This document shows positions 20,425-33,110 of a DNA stretch of 64,000 bases, one piece after another. The position numbers were made by a program, and so were the translations under genes. The DNA is taken from assembly GCA_030522415.1 (NCBI GenBank), contig CM060108.1, positions 39,361,756 to 39,425,755 on the forward strand. The letters run 5' to 3'. Source of the stretch: Channallabes apus (taxonomy: Eukaryota > Chordata > Actinopteri > Siluriformes > Clariidae). How positions within the stretch are numbered: the stretch's first letter is position 1; each line of letters begins with the position of its first letter. Below the pieces are notes generated by a model that worked only from the letters and a program-made list of their open reading frames with translations, was not told where the DNA came from and searched no databases.

Positions 20425-21149
20425 AACTTAAATACTGCAAATAAAACTTAGAAGGAAAAAAAACACGCAAACACAAAAAAGAGCTAAAAAGACGTCCTTC
20501 TCTTATTACCTCAAACAAACATAATCACTCTGAACATGTGCTCTCCCTCTAACGTCCCATAAGAAACGAAGAACGTTCATCAATGATTAAAGTCTACACA
20601 TGAAGTGTTAACTATAAATCCGATTCACGCTCAGAAGAACACATCGCTACTCGTCATCGTGAATAGAGAGACGTATCACTTTCCAATCACATTTCCTAGT
20701 TAGAAACTATAGAAATGATCCCTGAAAGTATAGTCTTAGCTCAACAACGCTTCAAACAACTGGACACTTCACAGACCACACAGTTCCTAAAGATGGTAGG
20801 TTTTAGAAGTTTAAACATATTATACAACAACGAGTAGAAACCCACAAAGACTTGTCCTTAAACAAGTACTGTATTAGAAAATTAATTTCTAGTTAAAGTG
20901 GGAAAAATGCTTTTTATACGAATAAATGAACATTCCCATCATGCTTTGCGCGGAAAAGCATGAGTTACTTCCGCATCTTCGTTGGTCGCGCAGATACCGG
21001 ACCGTGCAATACCACCATTAGACGCTAGATGGAGACAGTAAAGTGACGACATTTTCAGGGTCAATTTGGTTTTTATATCTGCTTTATTCTTTGCACCCCC
21101 CCCCCATAAATAAATAAAAGTTATTAAAAAAACTGTCTAGGTTTTGCAG

Positions 21150-21242
21150 CTAGTCAAAAAAGTCACGATTTCAGAAGGGCCAGATTATTGAAGCAAATCA
21201 ATAATTTGGCCTTTCTAAAATCGTGATTTTTTTTTTGACTAG
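21150..21242. repeat. Near-perfect 42-45-bp hairpin (inverted repeat, 6-bp loop)
   Basis: The left arm CTAGTCAAAAAAGTCACGAT...GATTATTGA (21150-21191) is answered by TCAATAAT...ATCGTGA...TTGACTAG (21198-21242). The arms differ by a few bases and the length of an A/T run. Confidence 0.85.
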
Positions 21243-22252
21243 ACATATAAGGTGTATAAGGTCTGTCTACACATGTGTATGTATAAGGTGCCACATCAGA
21301 AGGGATAAGATGCCTCGCTTAGAATTATGACATATATTATACCAGTTGTTCCAAAAGTTGCAACCATGCACATTATAATCCAACTGACAATCCTGTACAT
21401 TTTCTTTGCATAGTGCACAGCCATGATCATTCACTGTATTGCAGTCTGCATGCAGCCAGCATCAATGCACTGATTCCAATCACAGGTTGCGTTCAAGTTG
21501 TTGTCTATACCTTCACAAACACAGCAACTGACAACATAACTGACACTTAACGCATCCTTACTTGATCTTGTTCTGTCTTGAACTCTTCGTATGTTTTATC
21601 TGGTACTTTCTTTTCAAAACGTTTCCCTTTCAGTACCACTCAGCATCTAATTGGAATTCTGTATGTTGGATCATCGCCACCTACTGTATACATCTCCTCA
21701 GCTTCCGTGTCCAATCCAATCTCTCAAAAATAACATTAAATGCTTCCTTCCCTGATCAGTGACTCCCCATTCTAAAAGACTCTTAACATTGTTTTCTGCT
21801 CCCCCCGAGTTATTGGATCTGTGGCACCATATCTCACCTCTTCTGTATAGACTTCCTGCATGAAAGCAAAAGTCTCACGTTCATGAGTCCTGTTGAGTGT
21901 TTTCCTCCTATAGAGTGCTATTAAGGTTGCTGTTCCTAATATTTAGTCTGCTAATTAATACTTCCTCTTTCATGTTTTTCCCCTCATTATCACATTTACT
22001 TTGTCCTTTATTTAATGCAAATGTGTCGATTTTGGTTCATTATCCCACTTCTTTTGGGAGTGTTGTGTTGCTTTTCTCCACATTATGTCCCCTCTAGGGA
22101 CTTTGACAATTTGATATTGACCTCAATATCATGTAAACTAAGGTTACGTTGTAGGTTATAGGGTTAAACACCAGGGTGGCGTTGAAGGTGAATCATGGCT
22201 TCTGACCCTCAGTACCTTGGATAAGAAGCTACTCGTAAAGTAAAGTAGGAAC

Positions 22253-22432
22253 TCAGACAATAACATTTGCATCTTATCCGACTTACATTTTTATCTCATT
22301 ACACATTTGAAGGTTATGTAATCCTTGCTCAAGGACCCAACAGTGGCAACTTGGTGGTTGTGGGGTTTGAACCTGGGATCTTCCGAACCGTAGTCCAATG
22401 CGTTAACCACTGAGCTACCCCTGACCTTCCAA
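22253..22432 (-). mobile_element. tRNA-derived SINE (HpaI/RSg-tail type), partial
   Basis: Minus-strand reading gives GGGGTAGCTCAGTGGTTAA (box A), a GGTTCAAACCCC box B and then GGGTCCTTGAGCAAGG. The better copy is at 55610-55808; the shared GATAAGAGCG tail is eroded here. Confidence 0.75.
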
Positions 22433-22695
22433 TAACGGCTGACACGGTACGTTAGCGACGCCGGTTAGAAATTACAAACAAAAATATTGAAAACAATCTG
22501 CACAAATGCTCACACTAGCACGCTACTACTACACACACTTCGTAAACTACAATTTTCTGTGCGTAAAGAACTCTTTTGCGACAACTTACCTGACCAAACG
22601 CACTGGGCTGGAGACCCGCTTGTAAACAAATGGACTGTTGGCGCCCTCTAGCGAATAAACTGGAATATAACCGTGTTATATTCCTCACTATTTAC

Positions 22696-23032
22696 TAGGA
22701 ATGTAACGGTATCAAAACTTCACGGTACAGTAATACCTCGGTATGAATGGCACGGTACGGTATTTATTCAATCATTTACAGGAAAAACAAAACTAATGAA
22801 GAGACTCGAAAAAAGTGCCAGAAGTGTTTATTAAGCAGTATACATGAACACTGAACATATCAATGGCATATAAATTAGCCATCTATCTGTAAACTTAAAT
22901 TTTTAAATTTTAATAACAAAAAATTATTAAACCATGTAAAAAAAAAAAGTTTCAATTTAGTATTGACCACGGTATTATCGAAATAAAGTTTAATAGCGGT
23001 ACGACAGTATTTACAATACCATTACATCCCTA
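22696..23032. mobile_element. hAT-type MITE with perfect 8-bp target duplication
   Basis: The ends TAGGAATGTAACGGTATC and ...ATACCATTACATCCCTA are inverted. CTATTTAC flanks both sides (22688-22695 and 23033-23040). The interior is AT-rich with repeated ACGGTA and no gene. Length is 337 bp. Confidence 0.85.
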
Positions 23033-23569
23033 CTATTTACCCTATATTATATATTCTCTTGGTCTTATATTCATTACCTTCTGCCTTTTACAGTACTGTA
23101 ACCTTTACACCTACAATTACAGTTTGTTACACGTTACAGCATTTTACACCTATTGAATTTCAGTTCATTCATGAAAAATTTACAATAAGTTGAATATTAA
23201 AATATGACGCAGTAATACATCTGGCATAAAAACTCGATATTGTACACATCTAACATGGCAAGTGCATTAATGACCACTATGGCACTCTTGCTACAGCAGG
23301 TTATCCACTTTACAAAATGTACAATTTATTATTGTTTGATTTACTCTTAGTTTCATGTATTTTAATCTAAGGTTAAAATGCCTTAATTATATGGGTTTTT
23401 TTTGTGCTTCCCTCGACATTGGAGGCACAGACAACAGGCCACTACGCTAACCTGCCGCCATCTCAGTATTAAGGGTCTTTATAGGTCAGTCTCGGTTCAG
23501 TTGCACTGAACTGACATCTGTATCCATACTTCAGTACATTAGATGGCAGTGACAGAGTATAAGGCTGCA

Positions 23570-23832
23570 TCGGGGCTTAGTGTGATTAGCACTGTCGCCT
23601 TGCACCTCCAGGGTCTGGGTTTGATTCCCGCCTCAGGATTTGGGTTTCCTCGCATAGTCCAAAAACATGCAAATTAGACCAATTTGGTGTTCCCAAATTA
23701 TGTGTGAATGCACATGTGAATGTTGGCCGGAGGTTCTACCATGGTCGTAAAAAAATGGTAATAAATACAATGGTCACCTCTGGCCTCCACAGAGGTTCCT
23801 AGATGGATAATGGAGAAATGGATGGACAGTAT
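23570..23832 (+). mobile_element. V-type SINE, rearranged copy
   Basis: The head TTAGCACTGTCGCCTTGCAC and TTTGATTCCCGCC is followed by an internal deletion, then TTTCCTCGCATAGTCCAAAA. The last 90 bp (GGAGGTTCTACCATGG...) differs from the other copies. Confidence 0.7.
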
Positions 23833-24206
23833 AAATACAAATCAAAAGATTTTATTTAGAAACTAAGTACAATGGAAATTAAACTTAAAATCTCAGGAAA
23901 TGAAAACATGGTGGAAAATACAAAAGTAAGATCTACGCTAGAAAAAAAAACATCCTAGGGAATACATAAAAGGAAATAATCAGATAAAATGTAAAATATT
24001 TTAAACGATCTGGACATTATATTTAAGAATTTACACTTTTCTTTTTACATGCTATTTGGTTCACGTTTGTTTTCCTCTTTATCTCCTGGTCCACACTCCA
24101 ATCCGGTAGGTGGCGGTACTGCACCTCACACGCTTGATACCAACCGTGAAGCAAAACACTAACAGAACTGTTGCTAGGAAGCGGCCAGTGAGAGTAAACC
24201 CTGCAG

Positions 24207-24440
24207 ATGGTGACGTCACGTTTTGAGCTTCAGTCCCCGCTCAGTGTAAAGACGGAGAAATGGCCGGTAAACAGCCATAGAGGAGAAAATCTGAAGAGCA
24301 GAAACTTGAGGAAGAAGTTATTAGATAAGACAAGAGCAAAGAGCCGCGTTAATACAGGAGAAGCGTTTCTGTGGTTAAAGAGCTGCGTGAGCTCAAAGGC
24401 ATGAAGAGGGATGAGGAGCTCGCGCTGTTCCTGTAGACGC
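24207..24440 (+). pseudogene. Zinc-finger gene relic: first coding exon, frameshifted
   Basis: One frame reads KSRVNTGEAFLW and, one base out of phase, VKELRELKGMKRDEELALFL then a stop. Together they match a short N-terminal motif (N-x-G-x-AF..LRELKGMK.D.ELA.FLL) that I recall from many fish zinc-finger and related proteins. The 1-bp frameshift and the stop mark it as dead. Upstream (24100-24130), GGTAGGTGGCGGTACTGCACC is of a kind often found at such promoters. Later pieces of the same gene appear at 28.99, 30.66 and 31.09 kb. Confidence 0.45.
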
Positions 24441-25227
24441 TCATATTAATGTTTCTCTTTAAGTTTCTACATCAACTATAGTTCTGTATTGTTTTCTCCT
24501 GGTCAGTAATATTTGTGATAGCTAATGCCATGTTAGCATCGCAGCAGGAGTTTGCTTATATCTTTATCATGATCAAATATTATATTCCTATTATAATAAA
24601 CCCTAGTCACGTGACAGTATTAAAATGTGTTTTTGGACATTTATTGTGATCTGATCTCTCTGAGCTAAAATTGTAACTAAATATGCATATATTGTAAATA
24701 TGTAATAATTTAAACAATGTGTTTATACAATAGTTGTATAAGATTTATTTATATTTTAATGTTTCATTTAAACAAACATGTTTTACCTGCAAAAAAAAGT
24801 TTTATGTTAATTTTGTCACTAATGTTACAGATGACAGTCATGTGACTTGGGCTCATTATAAGAGGAATATAATATTTTATCATAATGTAAATAAAATGAT
24901 ATTGTAATATAATATTTGATAATGATTATGTAGTGGAGGGGGATCCATGGCAGAAGTTTATTTATTTATTTATTTCAGGTTTGTCTTAAATCATAAATAA
25001 CTACATTACTATACAGTAGTCTTGGTATTTAGGGCCAAATTGCACAACTCTGTTCTGTACAGAGGCTCGACAGTCTCACCTTTCCATTGGGTATTAATGT
25101 TATTTAGGACGTTTAGTGTTTAAGTAGAGAATTGTTTGAATAATTTAAGCACATGATGCAGCCTGCGTGTCTTTGAACCTGCACACGCTGTAGGTTTTGG
25201 TTAATTTCCCTCCGCATGGGAGAAACT

Positions 25228-25345
25228 GGAGCTACAATTACATTTAAGCATTTGGCAGACGCCCTTATACAGAGCCACTTACATCTTTATTTCATTATAT
25301 ATCTGAGCAGTTGAGGGTTAAGGGCCTTGCTCAAGGAGCACAGGA
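25228..25345 (-). mobile_element. SINE 3' tail (HpaI/RSg-tail type)
   Basis: The segment contains TTTAAGCATTTGGCAGACGC, CAGAGCCACTTACAT and GGGCCTTGCTCAAGGAGC. The tRNA-like part is absent. Confidence 0.75.
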
Positions 25346-25949
25346 AAAGCTACACTGGTCGGACTGCAGACAGGAAGAGGCATTTCCACAGTAGAAGAAA
25401 ATAAAACCTTTTGAATCATACGCAGGCACTATAAGTAGCATCATACCTAGTGTGGAAATAATCTGAAAATAAAAGAGCATGATATGTGTTGCTTTATATT
25501 GCGATATTGAGATCACAGTTTCTCGTGTGATCTCCTTACACCAGTTTTTTTCTTCTTTTTTTCTTTATTTTTAGTTTCCTGCTAACCATAACCTTGATTG
25601 TAGATAACAAGTTGTGCTAAATTTGTGTTCAACACAGTGGTGCTAATACCACAATATGTGGCTAATACGTGTTGTGTTATTCTTTAGTCACTCATGAGGT
25701 CTGCATTAAACTTTCCAAAATGTGAAGCACAATTTTTCTCCAGAGGAATTGAGATAACGATTCTCTCGCTCACACAATTCCCTTTTTTCAACCAAAAACA
25801 TGTATTGCCGTCAAGTAAAAAATTAATATGCTTAAAAAACAGTTTTAACATAAACAGAATATTAACATTAATAAATATAAATAATTAATAAATAGCATCT
25901 GTGGTCTTTTTTTTTTAGCCAACTATAGTACTTCATCATGACATGCGTT

Positions 25950-25950
25950 A

Positions 25951-25982
<32 letters not shown>

Positions 25983-25983
25983 G
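25950..25983. repeat. ATT microsatellite
   Basis: About 11 ATT units in AT-rich DNA. Confidence 0.9.
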
Positions 25984-26408
25984 AATTTAAATCAGTATTA
26001 GGTAAACATCACAGAGTTGGTTGGGTAGTTTGCAATTAAATACATAGTTTACAGTGTAGAGTTTATTGTCACAGGTTTTGTTGCTCAATCTTAACACACT
26101 TCCAGTACACTTCTCTGTAGCTTTCGCTCTGTTCTCAGAGTCTCTGTGTAACAATGCAATAAATTATATCCCAATAAGTTTAACCACATTAACCATTAAC
26201 CATATGCTGATAAAAATAACACCGATATAAACTAACACATGCAGCATAATAATAAATGCAGCACTGGAGGAAAATGTCCTGGTTTGACACATTGAGAGGA
26301 CACGCAGAGCATCACAAGGAGCCCAGCTTCAGAATGGCCGGTATTGTCCCTCCTCTAACATCTGATTGGCTGGAATTGAGAGAGAGCACAGCTATTTCAC
26401 ATAGAGGA

Positions 26409-26546
26409 AAGAAAGTTTAATACAGTTTGAGTGAGACATGAGTGAGAGTTTGACAGCAAAAATAAAATGAGAGAACAAAACACAGAGTTTTACGCTCAGG
26501 TTTGTAATCCAAAAATAATGTCACATTACTCCAACTCCACCAAGTA
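26409..26546. repeat. 138-bp direct repeat, copy A
   Basis: It matches 27592-27729 over its whole length with a single visible mismatch (GAGAGTTTG against GAGAATTTG). It is not a family I recognise. Confidence 0.9.
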
Positions 26547-27591
26547 CAGTGGTTACAAAATCGGAGCGTCGTATGTAACGTCGCCGCCGCATTACGGGAT
26601 GTGCATTTGCTGTGCATTTCCTGGCTTTTACCACTGAGTGGCGCTATATAACTACAGACTGACGCCTCATGCCTTAGTTCATTCTCTGCCTCAATAATAC
26701 ACGTAATAGCCGATAACATCAAGTGAAACACTGTAGTTGACCGAATTCATAATCACAGTACTATAATTACAGTACAAATGTAGAATTCAAATTAAATCAA
26801 ATCTTATTAAGATCAAATTTAAGCACAATAAATATTAACACAGTGAGCCTTTAGATTTTATCACGTGTAATTAGAAAAGAAGTGTGTAGGGTTTTATTTA
26901 AATATAAATTTCTAAACCAATAAGATCAAATAACACCAAGTTATTATTATAACAGGCTTACTTCGTCACTTATCAAAGACGTACACCTGCTTTCAAAGAA
27001 GTCGAGTGGCTTATTAACGTCTCTGGTGTGCATTGTCTCTAAGTGGCCGGTTCGAATCCCGAGTGATGTTTTAAAATTTTATTATTTTAAAACTAAATAA
27101 AATGTTTTAAGTGCGCTTAAGGTAGAGTCTTATAAAGGCTATGTAGACTTATATAGTTTTATTATATATTTTTTGCACATTAATCTGAGTCCTCATCTGT
27201 TAGATCTGTTTAGTTTTTTTTTCCTGCCGGGACGAATGCGCGGTTCCATCCCTTTCCCGCCTATTCAGGGAGCCTACGGAGTGAGCGATTAACCATAGTC
27301 GAATCGATTGGTGTGCGTCCAACTCACGTTACTCGTGTGCTATTCATGCCGGCTGGTGATAATTAACCTTAATATGATCTCGGGCTTGCTCACGATGCTC
27401 AACATCTATAAAAATAACAAAGTATTGTGTATAGAGTGATAAAAAAAACTATCTAACGCATGTTAGAAAACATCATTTCCTGCATTTTTTGATGATTTGA
27501 TTGATGTTTTAAATTTTTTTATTTTAATTATAGCAAAATTAAAATAAAAAAAATTTGTTGTATTTTGATTTAGCTTCAGCATACTATAGTT

Positions 27592-27729
27592 AAGAAAGTT
27601 TAATACAGTTTGAGTGAGACATGAGTGAGAATTTGACAGCAAAAATAAAATGAGAGAACAAAACACAGAGTTTTACGCTCAGGTTTGTAATCCAAAAATA
27701 ATGTCACATTACTCCAACTCCACCAAGTA
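27592..27729. repeat. 138-bp direct repeat, copy B
   Basis: Partner of 26409-26546. The 1,045 bp between the copies is unrecognised DNA with a tRNA-box-B-like GGTTCGAATCCC at 27049. Confidence 0.9.
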
Positions 27730-28989
27730 AACTGACTAGTCTGATTTGGGTCGCCTCCTTGTTACACGTCTTTTTAATGAGATGAGAGAGATGAGAGAAG
27801 TGAGTGAGTTGTGTGACTGAATCATTGTGACAGTGTGACTGTGTGTGTGTGTGTGTGAATAATGAGTGTGACTGATATGAGCTCAGATTGTTGTCAAGTT
27901 AATGAATGAACACGTGAATGCAGCGTGATCTGAATTCAGGAAAATACACGCAAGTGAATCTCCGTCATTCAGAAATGAGATCACATGTATGTATGAATCA
28001 CCAACCAGAACAGAGAGACGGTCCTCCTCACACCACGCTATAAATTCTATTAAACCCCAGGTCCATTTAAGCAGATTTTAATGCTGTATGTAAGATGGAC
28101 CGTATCTCTAGATGAACATATGAAAGTCTAAAAATCAGCATGAAAAACATCAGTAGATTAACTTACTAGCGGCTTATAATTCCTTTCACTTCAAAGCTTC
28201 TCCTCTAGTTGTGAGTGTGATGTCAAAGTGTGTGCTTTTTGTCTTCTCTAACGTTTTTCCTTTGTGGTCTTGGTTTTTCTCTTGTATTCGTTTTGCTCAT
28301 TGTTGGGTTGTTAAAGTGTTTTCACACTCACAGGTTACCGTGGTGATCTGTCAGTTCTTACAGAGTCAGGCTTTAGACTGCATGGTACTGAGGAAATGGG
28401 GGAAGTGTAATAGATTTCTTTGTGATCGACTCGTACCACTGGTTAACATACAAACTGAAGCCTCTCACAGCGCCTGCTAATAATTTATACGTAAAATAAT
28501 TTATTATGATTGGCGGGTAATTGGGTTAATGTATGGAGGAAGAAACAGCAAAAAAAAAAAAAACTGAAAGTTTCTAATGTAGCATAATTGTTGTTTAAAT
28601 AAGGTTTTATAATATTTCTACTGCATATAGTTTACATACAAGCCTTAAAACCTTCTAAAAATGTGTGTCTCTGTGTTTTGACAGTGTTCGGTCTGATATA
28701 CGGTTACGATAAGATGATGCAGCACCAGTGGAGAGAGAGTTGGTACAAGCTGTTATGTGCATCAGGATCGACAAACTGTAGATAAATAGTGTAGCTCACT
28801 GAGCTGCTGACTTTTCAAATCATTCGATCTCTGCAGTTTTATTCATCTTTAATTGATCAATTTATTTAATTTAGTAGATGAGCCAGTTTTGATATTGATA
28901 TTTTTTGTTTGCTGGCTGTAGAAATAAGTAGGTTGATGATATGATCATGTTCCTGTGTGACTCATTCTCAGGTTATTATTTTTGCTTTA

Positions 28990-29061
28990 TAGGCGTTAAC
29001 AAAAAGCATGACGGATGTGCCATTAGTGGGTTCACTGGAAGTCACCAGCTGCAACATCAGA
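28990..29061 (+). pseudogene. Possible small internal exon of the zinc-finger relic
   Basis: An acceptor-like TTTGCTTTATAG precedes GCGTTAACAAAAAGCATGAC..., open until AACATCAGAG/gtgagaag, a good donor. Order and strand fit the other relic exons, but the protein is not recognisable. Confidence 0.25.
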
Positions 29062-30654
29062 GGTGAGAAGTGTCAGCTTTATATTGTTGTTTAGAGAAGC
29101 TGTTCACGCTGAACAACCTTTATGATGTGAATGAAAATTCTGTCCTTGACCTGTTAACCCTCACCTTCCCTGCGTGGTTGAAGGGGGGAGGAAGGGCAGT
29201 GGAGTAGAGTTAGTAAGTCCAAACTGGCCAAATAAACGTGAGAATATTGTGAAATATTTTACAGTGCATGAAGTTAATTGTGTTTCTTTTTCTTTCCCAG
29301 ATGTGCAACGCAGGCCGTTAAATACAGGTGCAAAAGTAAACGTATCTGAGTACTGTATGTCCTATTAGTTTACACACTCGCATATACTAATACATAGAAC
29401 CTTTCACTGGTCAGTAAAGCATGTGTGTGTAATTACATTGTATTCTCTTATTTGATTTGATTAATAATTATGAATTTAAGTTGTTTGCATACTTTGTAAA
29501 TTAAATGATGAGTAATAGTGTAGTTTTTTTATCTTGTGGTGTAAGAGTGGAATATTCCCGAAATATTCCAGTTAAAACATAATATCACAACTATACAGAT
29601 TTAATGGACTTTAGTACAATAAAGCAAATTACAAACATTTCTAATAATAACCGTAACATGCAACTGAATGATTAATTATAGAGGAACCCTGTATTCACAC
29701 TAGCACGCAAGTAAGCACAAAAGCATGACATGCAGGGGTTTACCTTATTTATTTATTTATTATTATTATTATTATAATTATCATTTTATCCTGTTCATGG
29801 AAGTTGATCTTGATTATGATACAGTTAAACAAGCAGTGCTTTTAAGCTATTTACGTTAGAAACTGGACTGTGTGCACATGCGGCCTAGTGCGGAAACCAC
29901 AAGTTGCTTCAGGAAAGAAAGCTGCAGCTTATCTGTTCATTATCTCTGTTTTTTGTGGTTCTCTTTTTCTTTAGTTCTCTCGTTAGCATTTGAAATGTTA
30001 GCATTTTGCTTACCATAGATTAAGGGTGTTCTGATCAGAATCAGCCGATAATAACTTAATGTTTACAGATCGGTTGTCTCTCAACTGCCTGATCGTATAA
30101 ACGGAGACTATTGATGATGTAAAATACACAAGTCAACAGCCACATCAACCTGCCGTCACCAATCTGGGAAAATTACCAAGTCTCTTTTAAACATGACAAG
30201 TTTACAACCTGCAAGGTTATTCCTGAAGCAAAACCACGTGGGGGAAACGTCTGCTTAAAGCTTCAACACAACAAACCTTATTAACCACTTAAGAACAACA
30301 CAACGTAAATGATTTGAGTACAAAAAGTCATACGCAACAGCAGTAGCTAAATCTCGTATGTCGATACTTACACCTTGTAAGCACCGCTACTTTCGTTTCT
30401 CATCAGAGCTTCATGAATCAATCCATCTTGTCACAGGACACCACACATACGCAAGCGACAAACTACAAGTAGCTTGTTGGTGTACATGAAATATGAGATG
30501 TTGATTATTTAAGAGGACAGTTACAGACAGAATTATAAAGGTAATAAGACAATCGTTCGCTTGGTTTGGTTTTGTAAAATATGTTTACATAACTTGATGA
30601 TAACAGCGTAGCTCATTAGGGCATGTATTGTATATGTTCTAGAACCAGGTATAT

Positions 30655-30808
30655 AACATTGACCAAGGAGAATCTTGTGCGTCTGATGTTCCAATGTCTG
30701 GACTGTTCGGGCGAGTGCCGGATCCGAGTGAGTGAGACTCTCACTTTCAGACAAGAGTGTCTGATCTGCTGTAACTACAGAGTGTGGACTTCTCTCTCCG
30801 GCAGCTGA
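30655..30808 (+). pseudogene. Zinc-finger gene relic: Cys-rich exon
   Basis: The frame reads ENLVRLMFQCLDCSGECRI, then SETLTFRQECLICCNYRVW, ending TSLSGS. The pattern of Cys pairs, with a final R-x-W near the C-end, resembles a Cys-rich module that precedes the fingers or transposase-like domains in many fish proteins (LxELFxxCxxC ... CxxCxxxRxW). It is open but lacks clean splice sites. Confidence 0.4.
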
Positions 30809-31089
30809 TATACCACACAGAAAGGTGTGTATTTCAGGACACCTCAGTAAGACCCTACAGTAAGTTTATGCTTGGACTAAGAATGCACAATGGGAAGCAC
30901 TATGGTGTTTGATTTGTAAGTGTAAATGCTTCATTTTTGGTCCTAATCCGGATGCAGTTTTCTGTATAAAAGTCTTTGCCTGTTTTTTATTCTGCTCTCA
31001 TCAGGTGGTTGAGTGTCACCACACAGTGATGACCGCAGGCCTGTCCTTGACAGCATACTTGTGACTGTAACCGAGGAACACACAACTGA

Positions 31090-31900
31090 TAAGTCCAGAA
31101 AACACAATCTCCTAAGGACATCACTCAGGCTGCTGAGGGTTCTGTCTCAATAAAGGAGGAACATGAGGAGGACGTGATAGATGAGGAGCTGAGTCTACTG
31201 AAGGAAGCAGACGAGGACTTATAAGTAATAAGACCGCTGATCTGAACTTACCCTGAGTCTTCTGACATGTTGACGGCTGACGAGGAACGGTTTGTCGATG
31301 AGGACAGTGCTGAAGAAGATACAAGAAGAACTACTGCTGTGTGGAGTCTTTGGTGATAATGTGGAGAACCTCAGTTTAAAAAAACTTCTCAGTTTATTTC
31401 AGTCACGTCCGGAGTTTCCGTCTGCATGCCATCGCTGAGCATTGTGGCAACCAGATCTGTGAGGACTGTAACAAAAAGGTTAGAGTGGAGACAGACCCCG
31501 ACAAGAAGGGCCAAGATCAAACCATTTTCCTGTCATGTGTGTCACAAATAGAAACAGACAGAAAGTGAAGAAATCGTCATTTGCACAGAGAATACCAGCA
31601 CGTCTGCAAGTACTGCATAATGGTGTTTGATACAAAACAGTCCAAGCTAGAGCACTAATAGAATCACCAAGAAGACACGCTGCCATTTACAGTATGTGTC
31701 CAGACTTTCCTGATCAGTTTTATCCCGTTTCACAGATGTCAGACACTTGCACATACACTCAGGAGAAAACTTTTGTTTTTGTGAGCGATATGGAGAATAT
31801 TTTAATCACAACATCAGCCTGAGGAAGCACTGACAGAGACAACAAGGCATCGACTCCAGATGTGTATCAGCAGGGGAGAACAGATGGAGCAGTAGACCTG
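31090..31900 (+). pseudogene. C2H2 zinc-finger gene relic, acidic leader and decayed fingers
   Basis: Scattered frames give an acidic leader (SIKEEHEEDVIDEELSLLKE), then finger remains: a Cys-x2-Cys near 31528-31545, HIHSGE at about 31750, FCFCERYGEYFNHNISLRKH near 31765-31830. Stops and frame changes occur every few dozen codons (for example after LRKH). When intact the protein would have been a nuclear DNA-binding regulator. No function is claimed for the relic. 31901-32300 shows nothing. Confidence 0.55.
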
Positions 31901-32303
31901 TTTGGACAGTAATGATCTGTACTATAGAGCCTGAGATTGAGAGATGGGAGTCTGATTCTGATGAAGAGGAACAGAAAAAAGTTTGTAAGAGAAAAGCCAG
32001 GAGAAAAAATAAGAGGGAAAATACAACCAGACAATTGATTTGAATTCGAGCTTTTTATAGACAAAAAGACAGAAATGTTCTTTTACACGAGGCATCAGTT
32101 AAAATCCAATGGACACCTAATTTTATTGTTACTTATACACTTTAGCACATACAGTACGACCAGAATTACTGAAAAGTAAAACCTGATTTGTGTAAAGTGA
32201 TTTGCTTGCACAGTGTTTCCACTACAGGTCAGTGTTTATTTTAGTGTGTATAAGGTGATGTGCTCTTCAAAATCCAGTCCTTCCAGAATGTTCTTTAGTC
32301 TTA

Positions 32304-33110
32304 TTAAAATTTTGCTAAAATTGCCTCCATTGTTTGAAATAAACGAGTGCTCGCACAAACTCCTGACTTCTGACTCCTGGCTGAGACATATAACTGTGTG
32401 TCGTCAGCATAACAATGAAAACTAATACCATGCTTACGGATTATGTTGCCCAGAGGAAGCATGTAAAGGGAAAAAAGCAGTGGGCCTAAAACTGAACCTT
32501 GTGGAACACCAAACTCGCCTAGAGAACATGCAGAATAATCACCATTTAAGTCTACATACTGATAACGATCGGTCAAATAGGATCTGAGCCAGGAGAGGGC
32601 TGTACCCTTAATTCCTACTACATTTTCTAATCTGTGAAGAAGAATAGCATGATCAATGGTGTCAGAAGCTGCACTGAGGTTGAGTAATACAAGCATAGTT
32701 ACACAACCCTGATCAGAGGCCAATAGGAGGTCATTTACTACTTTAACGAGTGCTGTTTCTGTGCTGTGATGAGGCCTAAATCCTGACTGATACAGTTCAT
32801 GTATGCTATTGCATATATGCATATATGCTATGTAGATATGAGCATAGCTGCTCCACTACTATCTTTTCCAGAATCTTAGAGATGAAGGGGAGGTTTGATA
32901 TTGGCCTGTAATTGGACAGCTGACAGGGGTCGAGGTCAGGTTTCTTAATTATTGGTTTGATAACTGCTAATTTAAAAGATTTTGGAACATAACCAATGCT
33001 GAGTGAGGAATTAATTATTCTCAACAGCGGTTCTGTTATTACTGGTACTATCTGTTTAAGAAAATGTGTCGGTATAGGATCTAATATACAGGTTGATGAA
33101 TTTATATATG
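32304..33110 (-). mobile_element. L2-type LINE reverse transcriptase fragment, frameshifted
   Basis: Two overlapping minus-strand frames meet near 32806-32822, at an ATGCATAT-rich patch. The first gives [35 protein letters not shown]. The second gives [50 protein letters not shown]. This is the fingers-palm region with the catalytic YADD. One catalytic-site motif reads [13 protein letters not shown] where F-D-T-I-D-H with an N-terminal Asp is usual (D to N, F to S). It ends at 33110 against the Tc1 element. Confidence 0.85.

Noticed and set aside
27036..27065. Box-B-like GGCCGGTTCGAATCCCGAG, possible tRNA gene
   Set aside because: No acceptor or anticodon stem can be paired around it and box A is poor; at most a tRNA-like relic.
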